Of a stretch of DNA of 64,000 nt, positions 55,296 to 62,018 are shown in pieces. The stretch comes from Ilyomonas sp963847085 (lineage in GTDB: Bacteria > Bacteroidota > Bacteroidia > Chitinophagales > Chitinophagaceae). The position numbers and the translations under genes are program-made. A model generated the notes under the pieces. That model did no database searches, was not told the DNA's origin, and saw nothing but the letters and a program-made list of their open reading frames with translations. The DNA is taken from NCBI GenBank assembly GCA_963847085.1, contig CAWJYO010000008.1:186001-250000 (forward strand). The letters run 5' to 3'. The stretch's first letter is position 1. Every line of letters starts with the position of its first letter.

Positions 55296-55475
55296 TTGTT
55301 TGCTAATTGTCATAACATAGCGTAAAAAATCGCGAATGCCATTTGTGGCTTAATTTTGATTAATGATAAAAGACAGCTAATTGAAAGCTTCTGTGCAAAC
55401 GATGTTTGGTCAGCACACTTCTGATGCAGCATGTTTCGTTAGCTGTTGTTTATAATGTAAAGCGTTTTTAAATTC

Positions 55476-55886
55476 ATGCCAAAGGTTTCTATTTTCAGAG
55501 TTGAGCATTTTAATGCTGCGCATCGTTTGTTTTTGCCCGAATGGAGCGATGAACAAAATATCGCTGTATTTGGCAAATGCAGCAATCCCAATTATCATGG
55601 TCACAATTATAAATTGATTGTGAAAGTTAGCGGCGAACCCAATGCAAAAACCGGCTTTGTAATTGATTTAAAAGTGCTGAGCGACATTATCAAAAAAGAA
55701 GTGTTGGTTAGGTTCGATCATAAAAATTTAAACTTAGATACCGAAGAATTTAAAAACTTAAACCCAACAGCAGAAAACATTGCTATAGCTATTTATAATT
55801 TATTGCGAAACAAAATAGGAATGGAATTAGACTTAAAAATTACTTTGTATGAAACAGAAAGAAACTACGTGGAATATCCGGCCTGA
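55476..55886 (+). CDS. 6-pyruvoyl-tetrahydropterin synthase-like protein (PTPS), copy 2
   Basis: A 136-residue paralogue of the gene before it: FRVEHFNAAHRLFLPEW with His16, GKCSNPNYHGHNYKL with Cys35 and His41/His43, FDHKNLNLDTEEF. Cys is again C-x5-HGH. Identity to copy 1 is moderate by eye. It overlaps folE by 38 bases, so this copy is translationally tied to the pathway enzyme; the two copies may have different substrates or one may be a stable partner. Confidence 0.87.
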   Translation: MPKVSIFRVEHFNAAHRLFLPEWSDEQNIAVFGKCSNPNYHGHNYKLIVKVSGEPNAKTGFVIDLKVLSDIIKKEVLVRFDHKNLNLDTEEFKNLNPTAENIAIAIYNLLRNKIGMELDLKITLYETERNYVEYPA

Positions 55887-56577
55887 TGATGAAAAGAATA
55901 AATTGGAATTGAGCGATATAACCATTGATGAAATAGGAGAGGAGCACATTACAACTTCCATCAATACACCTTTGAAAGAAGATGCATTTGCAAAGAGTGA
56001 TGAAGAAAAAATTGCCATCATCGAAAAGCACTTTGCAGCTATCATGGATACGCTGGGTTTAGATTTGACAGACGACAGTCTGCGCGGCACGCCTAAGCGT
56101 GTGGCGAAAATGTATGTGCAGGAAATTTTCAGCGGATTGAATCCGGCAAACAAACCGGCTGCAACCCTGTTTGAAAACAAGTATAAATACAACCAGATGC
56201 TGGTTGAAAAAGACATTTCGTTTTACAGCAATTGCGAGCATCATTTTGTGCCTATTTATGGCAAAGCGCATGTGGCTTATATCAGCAGCGGTAAAGTAAT
56301 TGGCTTAAGTAAACTCAACCGTTTTGTTCAATATTTTGCTAAACGCCCGCAGGTGCAGGAGCGGCTTACAGTGCAGATAGGAAAAGAGTTGCAACAGGTT
56401 TTATCAACCGATGATGTGGCTGTTATTGTTGATGCGCGGCACTTGTGTGTTGCCAGTCGTGGCATAAACGATACAAGCTCGGCAACCGTTACTGCTTTTT
56501 ATAGCGGTAAGTTTAATGAAGAAGCGGTAAAGCATGAGTTCCTGAAATACATTGACATGAAAACAACGGATGTATAA
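55849..56577 (+). CDS. folE: GTP cyclohydrolase I
   Basis: A 242-residue enzyme that opens GTP to 7,8-dihydroneopterin triphosphate, the entry to pterins and folate. TPKRVAKMYVQEIFSG, zinc ligands Cys129 and His132 in SNCEHHFVP, Cys199 in RHLCVASRG, and GRV-like IGLSKLNRFVQYFAKRPQVQERLT are all conserved. The N-terminal 40 residues are extra and charged. ATG 55849 lies within the PTPS copy 2 gene. Together the three genes could make tetrahydrobiopterin, given a reductase elsewhere. Confidence 0.95.
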   Translation: MKQKETTWNIRPDDEKNKLELSDITIDEIGEEHITTSINTPLKEDAFAKSDEEKIAIIEKHFAAIMDTLGLDLTDDSLRGTPKRVAKMYVQEIFSGLNPANKPAATLFENKYKYNQMLVEKDISFYSNCEHHFVPIYGKAHVAYISSGKVIGLSKLNRFVQYFAKRPQVQERLTVQIGKELQQVLSTDDVAVIVDARHLCVASRGINDTSSATVTAFYSGKFNEEAVKHEFLKYIDMKTTDV

Positions 56578-56752
56578 ACATGGGATTTAGTTCAAAAATT
56601 TCAGGCATTTCAAACCCTGTTCTCTTTGTATTTATCATATTCCAAGATTTGGTTTTATAGCTTTTTGTAGTGATTTTTTATTTGCCAAATATTGTTAAGT
56701 GGCATAGTTATTGGCAAGGGGGCGGCGATTATTAATGATAAAATAAGAATCT

Positions 56753-57088
56753 ATGAAAAAGCTATTAACTGGAAGCGCTTTTGTGATGGCTGCCCTTTTG
56801 ATTCATGCAGCAGGCAACGACACTGCGAAAGCAATGGGCGAAAAAATGAGCGCTGCAACCCTTTCTTTTCGTGATACTCTTCCCAGGAAAGACACTACCC
56901 GTAAAGATTCTTTGCAATATGGAGCAATGAATTTATCAACTTTTGACACACTTCCGAAGAAAGATACAACAAAGAAAGACACCATGTTTTCATCGGCCGT
57001 TGCCTATCGTTTAATCGGAGACACAATTCCTAAACGAGATACAACTAAAAAAGACACCTCGTTTCAAACATTGGCCTTCAACAGATAA
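56753..57088 (+). CDS. small secreted protein with DT-PKKDTTKKD repeats
   Basis: A 111-residue protein with a signal peptide (LLTGSAFVMAALLIHAAG) and three imperfect repeats: RDTLPRKDTTRKDSLQ, FDTLPKKDTTKKDTMF and DTIPKRDTTKKDTSF, each followed by a short hydrophobic stretch (YGAMNLST, SSAVAYRLIG, QTLAFNR). It is rich in Thr, Lys and Asp and has no Cys in the mature form. I know no function. It lies alone between folE and comB. Confidence 0.6.
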   Translation: MKKLLTGSAFVMAALLIHAAGNDTAKAMGEKMSAATLSFRDTLPRKDTTRKDSLQYGAMNLSTFDTLPKKDTTKKDTMFSSAVAYRLIGDTIPKRDTTKKDTSFQTLAFNR

Positions 57089-57120
57089 TATTCTGTTGCT
57101 CGGCTAAAAGCCAGTGTGAA

Positions 57121-57170
57121 CAAAGCTTTTACATTGTTTTATCAAACGGTAAACAATGATAAAAGCTTTG
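57121..57170 (+). terminator. long hairpin terminator
   Basis: CAAAGCTTTTACATTGTTT (57121-57139) pairs with AAACAATGATAAAAGCTTTG (57151-57170) with one bulged A, then TTTTTT. Confidence 0.8.
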
Positions 57171-57214
57171 TTTTTTATTATTGTTTTCACTTTTAATAAA
57201 GTTGGCGCTAATGG

Positions 57215-57222
57215 TATCTTTG
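57215..57222 (+). promoter_or_regulatory. putative -7 element TATCTTTG
   Basis: TATCTTTG fits TAnnTTTG, 6 bases before ATG 57229 of the comB-like gene. Confidence 0.5.
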
Positions 57223-57228
57223 CCGTTC

Positions 57229-57960
57229 ATGAGCCAACATAATCAGCATTATCTTCTACAGTACTTACACCTCGCTTATTGGATTTGTACAATATTAAAA
57301 ACAGCGTAGTTGTAATTATTGATGTGTTTCGGGCTACTTCAACCATTGCGGCAGCTTTGTTCAATGGTGCTGAAAGAGTGATTCCGGTTGATAACATTGA
57401 GCAATGTATTGCTTTAGGCAAAAATTTAAATGCTATTACTGCCGGAGAGCGTGATGGCAAAGTGATAGCCGGGCTTGCAATATGGCAATTCGCCTGCTGA
57501 ATATCACCGCGAATTTATTGGGGGCAAAACCTTGGTTCTTACTACTACCAACGGCACAAAATTGCTTCATATGGCGTTGGCAAAAGGAGCTGGAGATATT
57601 GTTACCGGATCGTTTCCTAATCTTTCCGCCGTGTGTGATTTTTTAATAAAAGCAGATAAAAACGTAGTGTTAGGATGTTCCGGCTGGAAAGACCGTTTTA
57701 ACCTGGAAGATACTTTATTTGCGGGTGCTGTTGTAAGTCGTTTACAGGAGCATTTTACGGTTCATTGCGATGCCAGTTTAATGGCAGCAGATATGTATAA
57801 CCTGCACAAAAATGATATGTTTGGTTTCATACAAAAAACAACACACTGGCACCGCCTGGCAGGTTATGGCTTAGAGAAAGATTTGGAATGGTGTATCAGT
57901 GAAGATGTTGCCAATGTATTGCCATTTTATAAAAACAATCAGTTGGTGGCTTTGCAATAA
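57229..57960 (+). pseudogene. comB: 2-phosphosulfolactate phosphatase (ComB-like), frameshifted
   Basis: The ComB fold is spread over shifted frames: from 57264, TPRLLDLYNIKNSVVVIIDVFRATSTIAAAL (split), VIPVDNIEQCIALG and GERDGKVIAGL, then a +1 break near 57475 and QYGNSPAEYHREFIGGKTLVLTTTNGTKLL, SFPNLSAVCDFL and DTLFAGAVVSRL. The ATG at 57229 is in a different frame (a -1 shift is needed). ComB makes sulfolactate in coenzyme M synthesis in methanogens, but is common in bacteria with other or unknown use. Apart from the two breaks all conserved text is intact. Confidence 0.8.
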
Positions 57961-58063
57961 TGTTATAAAAATAAGGCAAAACCAAAGATTGTTTTTTTGT
58001 TTGAGAATGGGTTGAATCATAACAAACAAAGAAATAACCGACAATTGAAATTGGTGCAAAAAC

Positions 58064-58093
58064 AAAAAAGCCACATTGTATTGTGGCTTTTTT
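58064..58093. terminator. bidirectional terminator between convergent genes
   Basis: A 12-bp stem (58064-58075 with 58082-58093) with A/T runs at both ends; a GCAAAAACAAA copy runs into its left arm. Confidence 0.85.
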
Positions 58094-58113
58094 GTTTTAT
58101 GTTGAAAGTTCTT

Positions 58114-58770
58114 TTACTTATCTGCTAATGCTAAGGCATTCATTCCTTCTAATAATTTTTGCTGAACAGCTTCTAACCTTCTTTTTTTTGTGTCAGCACG
58201 CTTGGCATCTTCAATTGAACTTACTAAATCTTTCTGGTCGTCAACAGAAAGTGATTTGAAAAAATCTTTTGCCTTTTTATGTTTCACAAAAAAGATTTCC
58301 AATTCGGCCGGCAGCTTGATTAATTTTCTATCGAAATCTTCATTGTCTCTGTTTTCTTCATCCGTTGCCAGAGCAATGGCAATATCCATCTTTTTAAAAC
58401 AAATTGCCATCCACATGTGATCTAACGGAACCTGGCTATCAATTTCGTAATCATGATCGGACAAAACCTGCCAGCTACAATCGCGATTTAAATCCGATGC
58501 AATTTTGCTGGTTGTTTTTGGGTATGCAATCCAAAGTTTGCTTTCGGCATGTAGAGCCGGAAATACATCGCTTAAAATAGCGCACATTTGGTTTTGATGA
58601 ATCGCAAACAATAAGGCAAAATCAATCTTTCGGGTTCGTAGAAGTGGTGTTACATTTTTGGCATAAGCTAATTTGGCAAACTGTTTTTCGATAGAAGAAG
58701 GCAGACCTTGAATAAGAACATTTTTTTCATCTTTCAGATTAAGCTTTTCAATCATACTTTGCATAGACAT
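58114..58770 (-). CDS. YdeI/OmpD-associated-type protein
   Basis: A 218-residue protein. The N-terminal 130 residues (LNLKDEKNVLIQGLPSSIEK, FALLFAIHQNQMCAILSDVF, WIAYPKTTSKI) look like the DUF3052-type domain; the C-terminal part from about 145 has the YdeI/OmpD-associated signature: IKLPAELEIFFVKHKKAKDF, FKSLSVDDQKDLVSSIEDAK and RRLEAVQQKLLEGM. Proteins of this class protect against bacteriocins or have unknown roles. The start may be 58770, 58764 or 58755. Confidence 0.75.
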   Translation of the reverse strand: MSMQSMIEKLNLKDEKNVLIQGLPSSIEKQFAKLAYAKNVTPLLRTRKIDFALLFAIHQNQMCAILSDVFPALHAESKLWIAYPKTTSKIASDLNRDCSWQVLSDHDYEIDSQVPLDHMWMAICFKKMDIAIALATDEENRDNEDFDRKLIKLPAELEIFFVKHKKAKDFFKSLSVDDQKDLVSSIEDAKRADTKKRRLEAVQQKLLEGMNALALADK

Positions 58771-58873
58771 ACACCTTAGAGTAAGCAATAAAAGGCACGC
58801 AAAGGTATAACAATCTACTGCAAATGCAATAGAGAATAAGTGTTTTTGTTGCAAATAATCCTTAAATTTAGCA

Positions 58874-59689
58874 CTATCCCTGAACCGGGCTGTAGTATTT
58901 TAAGGCTTCCGGCATCAATTGTTTGAGCTTTTCAATTCGGTCGGCATCAGCCGGATGGTCACTCAGAAATACAGGTGGTTTTGATGAGCTACTGCTTAAA
59001 GCTTGCATCCGCTGCCAGAATGGAATTGCCTCCTGCGGATTGTATCCTGCCATAGCCGCGAAAATCAATCCATAATGGTCGGCTTCGTATTCTTGTTTGC
59101 GGGAATTGGGAAGCAGTACGCCTACTTGTGCCGTAGGAGCATAAACTGTATTGAATATGTTTACTGCCTGCGGATTGTTATCAATGCTTAATAAGCCGCT
59201 TCCTACTTCCTGAATGCCGGCTGCCAATAATTGCTGACTCATGCGTTCTCTGCCATGTCCGGCAACCGCATGAGTGATCTCGTGGCCCAATACAATGGCA
59301 AGTGCTGCTTCATTTTGCGTTACGGGTAAAATGCCTGTATAAACCACCACTTTGCCACCCGGCATGCACCAGGCGTTTACTTCTTTACTATCCACTAAAT
59401 TAAATTCCCATTGGTATCCGCTCAACAAACCGGACTGTCCTTTTTCTGCGTAGTATTTTGTAATGGCAGCCGCAATGCGTGAACCCACACGCCGAACCAT
59501 TTCTGCATCACGGCTGGTACCTGTGCTTACTACTTTATTCTGAGAAAGGAACTGTGTATATTGTGTTTTGGCAGTGGCTTCAACCTGGCTTTCGGAAACT
59601 AGGCTCAATTGATTTCTGCCGGTGATTGCATTGTGCGAGCAAGCTGATAAAAGTATAACCCCTGAGAATATAAAAGCAACAAAACGCAT
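58874..59689 (-). CDS. M48-family metallopeptidase lipoprotein
   Basis: A 271-residue zinc protease: lipobox LLSAC with Cys17, then the zinc site HEITH at 136-140 and the third ligand Glu202 in EADHYG. GRERMSQQLLAAG and SDHPADADRIEKLKQL match BepA/LoiP-type envelope proteases that degrade or assemble outer-membrane proteins. ATG 59689 gives the lipoprotein signal. An upstream in-frame Met (59749) would give an unlikely leader. Confidence 0.93.
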   Translation of the reverse strand: MRFVAFIFSGVILLSACSHNAITGRNQLSLVSESQVEATAKTQYTQFLSQNKVVSTGTSRDAEMVRRVGSRIAAAITKYYAEKGQSGLLSGYQWEFNLVDSKEVNAWCMPGGKVVVYTGILPVTQNEAALAIVLGHEITHAVAGHGRERMSQQLLAAGIQEVGSGLLSIDNNPQAVNIFNTVYAPTAQVGVLLPNSRKQEYEADHYGLIFAAMAGYNPQEAIPFWQRMQALSSSSSKPPVFLSDHPADADRIEKLKQLMPEALKYYSPVQG

Positions 59690-60132
59690 AGCTGGATTTT
59701 TGCTTTTGGTTTTGTCAATATTTATACCAAACGGCTGATTACGTTTCAATTGGCAGAATTTGCTTTAAAGCATTGCAACTTTTCTTTTGTAAATGGAGCT
59801 TTGTTTTTGTGCAAATTTTACAGGATTGAATCATTATGAAAAGAAGCAAAGCTTTGAAAATAACAAAGCAATAGCTAAGCGTAAAATGCAATACAATATT
59901 AATTCACCCAATATTGTGTTTATACGTTTGAATCTGTAATATTGCGAACTGTCTTTACATAAAAAAGGCAGTATTAGAAAATACCGCCGTTGCTAACCTA
60001 TGAAAAACACCTTCTTTCAACTGCCCGAATGAACAGTTACTATCTTTAGTGATTGTAATCTTGTTTCGTACTGCAATAATACGCTGTGATGAGTATCAAT
60101 TCGTTTCTACAAGCGATTAAAAGTAGATTAAA
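59690..60132. other. intergenic region, no gene seen
   Basis: 443 bases with one dispersed-oligomer copy (59800-59808) and AT-rich text. It must hold the promoter of the M48 gene on the minus strand and the 3' end of the SRAP gene. No hairpin stronger than a weak stem near 59960-59995 was seen. Confidence 0.4.
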
Positions 60133-60969
60133 TCAAACCGGCTGCAATGTATTAACCCTTGTTCTTTGCTTTCCTGTGTTCTTGATTTCTTCAATCTCTG
60201 CTTTGTATTCACTCCATATTTCTTCTTCAATAATGGCTTCACCCATTTTTGATTGATTACCCGTGAGCGGAGCAACCGTATAAGCAGTCAACTGGTCAGA
60301 ATGAACCTGGTAGTTCAGGATTTCGTCAAGTTGCTTTTGTGTGCTGTCGGGGTTCAGCCAAACTTCTTCCATGTTTCTTTCGATAACCAAGGGCATACGG
60401 TAAGGGTTATCGCCGCCATTGTGTATCGCTGTTAGTAAGTCGTTGGCAACAATGGTAAGCATGCTGTACGTAGTTATCGTTTCCTTGTTTTCTCTATCGT
60501 ACCAATGTGAATACAAGGCAGGAACAGCAAACAAAGCTCTGCGGGTTGCTTTTACAAGAAAAGGCACACTCACTTTGGCTTTTAAGAGTGCACCGGTTTT
60601 TTTGTTGTATTTATCAAAATGGTGATGCTCATAATAAAAGCTGCATGGAATTAAACATCGTTGTTTCTTTTTTAGCAACGGCGCATACAACTTCGATTCA
60701 TAAGCCGTTTCAGATCGAATGTTGACAAGATTAGAAGCAGCCGTAACGGCTTCTTTAAATGTATGCTTCCACGGTGGCAGGATACCCCAAAAAGCATCTA
60801 CAGAAATATTGCTTCCCTCTTCATTGCGTAGGATAATTGGAATGCCTGCCGTTAATGCCGATTGCATGTAAGAAGTGGCGTAAGCATCTTCATAACTCTT
60901 ACTACTATCAATTTCCCAACGAGTGATGTGTTGTTCTTTGTCTGGTGTATAGCCCTTATTTCTGCACAT
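60133..60969 (-). CDS. SRAP (YedK/HMCES-type) abasic-site DNA shield
   Basis: A 278-residue SOS-response-associated peptidase-like protein. The catalytic Cys2 follows Met1 (MCRNKGY), and N83, R85 and E87 (NIRSE) give the DNA-binding set. The family's GFYEW is changed to SFYYEHHHF with Glu114, and H183 lies in HNGGDNPYRMP, which has a six-residue insertion between His and RMP. SRAP crosslinks to abasic sites to prevent strand breaks. The protein is longer than typical (about 220), with inserts. It forms an operon with the gene upstream. Confidence 0.88.
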   Translation of the reverse strand: MCRNKGYTPDKEQHITRWEIDSSKSYEDAYATSYMQSALTAGIPIILRNEEGSNISVDAFWGILPPWKHTFKEAVTAASNLVNIRSETAYESKLYAPLLKKKQRCLIPCSFYYEHHHFDKYNKKTGALLKAKVSVPFLVKATRRALFAVPALYSHWYDRENKETITTYSMLTIVANDLLTAIHNGGDNPYRMPLVIERNMEEVWLNPDSTQKQLDEILNYQVHSDQLTAYTVAPLTGNQSKMGEAIIEEEIWSEYKAEIEEIKNTGKQRTRVNTLQPV

Positions 60970-60978
60970 ACAGTAAAG

Positions 60979-61362
60979 TTAGGAGAATCTTTTCTCAATT
61001 GCTTTCCCAATGGCTTCCGAACATTCTGTTTTGCCTTTGCCTCTTTCGGTCCATCCAATGCCGTCGTTTGGATAATCAATTACAAATATGGCTTTAGCGG
61101 GATCGGGTTCTTTCTCGTCAGGATATATCTCTTCTAATTGTTCATCTGTGAGAGATGCCCACTCTTCAGGAGTAATGACTGGATATTCGGTTTGATCTGT
61201 GTATTCTTCACCTGCAAACACGTAATAAGCTGGCGCAACACCTTTGCCTTCACCCATCCATTGAATGACAACATTATGCCGCTGCCCGTTGACTTCATAA
61301 TAAGCTGTGAACGGCTGATCGGGAGAGAAATTTTGAAACTTATCAAATTGATTAGTGCTCAT
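60979..61362 (-). CDS. hypothetical protein upstream of SRAP gene
   Basis: A 127-residue acidic protein: TAYYEVNGQRHNVVIQWMGE, PAYYVFAGEEYTDQTEYPVI, and an IDYPNDGIGWTERG end. It has no signal or helix and no recognised domain. It stops 9 bases before the SRAP start on the same strand, so they are co-transcribed. A partner role in DNA damage is only a guess by position. Confidence 0.6.
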   Translation of the reverse strand: MSTNQFDKFQNFSPDQPFTAYYEVNGQRHNVVIQWMGEGKGVAPAYYVFAGEEYTDQTEYPVITPEEWASLTDEQLEEIYPDEKEPDPAKAIFVIDYPNDGIGWTERGKGKTECSEAIGKAIEKRFS

Positions 61363-61409
61363 TTGTTACAGTTGTATTTGTTATTCATTCAAACTCTTTA
61401 CCATATTTA

Positions 61410-62009
61410 TCATGGCTGCGAAGGCATTGTAAAATTGTTTTGAATCGAATGCAACTGTTTCCGTACCCCATTTGTTGTATCAAGCGGCGAAGCAATAAAA
61501 ACTATATAAGTTTTTGATGTCTGCTTATCAGTCAGCACTTTTATTAGCATATTTAAATTTACCGGAGCGCCATCTGTAAAAACACCAAATATGTGCAGTT
61601 TTACATTAAAAATTATATCTGCTTCTGCATTTTTCTCCTTGTTAATTGCTACTGAAATCTGTGACGTGTCTATTGAAAGCTTTCGCTGCTTAGCTGTGCT
61701 GCTGCATAATCCTTTAAAATAATCGAGCAGGTATTGTTTAATATCGTCTTGCAAAACAGAGAGGGTGTTATCCAGCTCTGCTACAAAAGCGTAGGTGAAA
61801 TAGGTAGCCGAATCTTTCACAAACATACCGGGAGAAAACCTTAGCTCTTCTGCACCTTTATAATGGATGTTCGGTGCAAACTGCGGTGGCAATGCAAATC
61901 TTTCAAATTGCCAGTTATCAGGTTGATGTAATAATTGCGGGGTTTGTTTTTGTGCAAAAACAACAGTTGGTATGATTGCACAGCAAACAATAGCGATCGT
62001 ATTTTTCAT
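61410..62009 (-). CDS. secreted hypothetical protein
   Basis: A 199-residue protein with a signal peptide (TIAIVCCAIIPTVVFAQ) and a polar mature part: WQFERFALPPQFAPNIHYKGAEELRFSPGMF (split), AELDNTLSVLQDDIKQYL, IFNVKLHIFGVFTDGAPVNL and IVFIASPLDT. No domain is recognised. It starts 9 bases after the stop of the permease gene on the same strand, which suggests one operon. Probably periplasmic. Confidence 0.6.
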   Translation of the reverse strand: MKNTIAIVCCAIIPTVVFAQKQTPQLLHQPDNWQFERFALPPQFAPNIHYKGAEELRFSPGMFVKDSATYFTYAFVAELDNTLSVLQDDIKQYLLDYFKGLCSSTAKQRKLSIDTSQISVAINKEKNAEADIIFNVKLHIFGVFTDGAPVNLNMLIKVLTDKQTSKTYIVFIASPLDTTNGVRKQLHSIQNNFTMPSQP

Positions 62010-62018
62010 TGTTATATT

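Larger units (their letters stand above)
1478..61951. repeat. dispersed oligomer GCAAAA(A/C)CAAA, about 63 copies
   Basis: The core AAAAACAAA (or TTTGTTTTT) was counted by eye at about 54 sites on both strands, including 1478, 1571, 4821, 7501, 8592, 9731, 12898, 14017, 15505, 17854, 21338, 22767, 27104, 28606, 34122, 37344, 40087, 42512, 50066, 53771, 54291, 55526 and 58058. About 26 are preceded by GC (GCAAAAACAAA). The variant GCAAAACCAAA occurs at 4037, 11038, 25750, 34170, 44460, 48820, 51601, 57976 and 62569. It is found in genes in every frame and in gaps. Confidence 0.75.
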
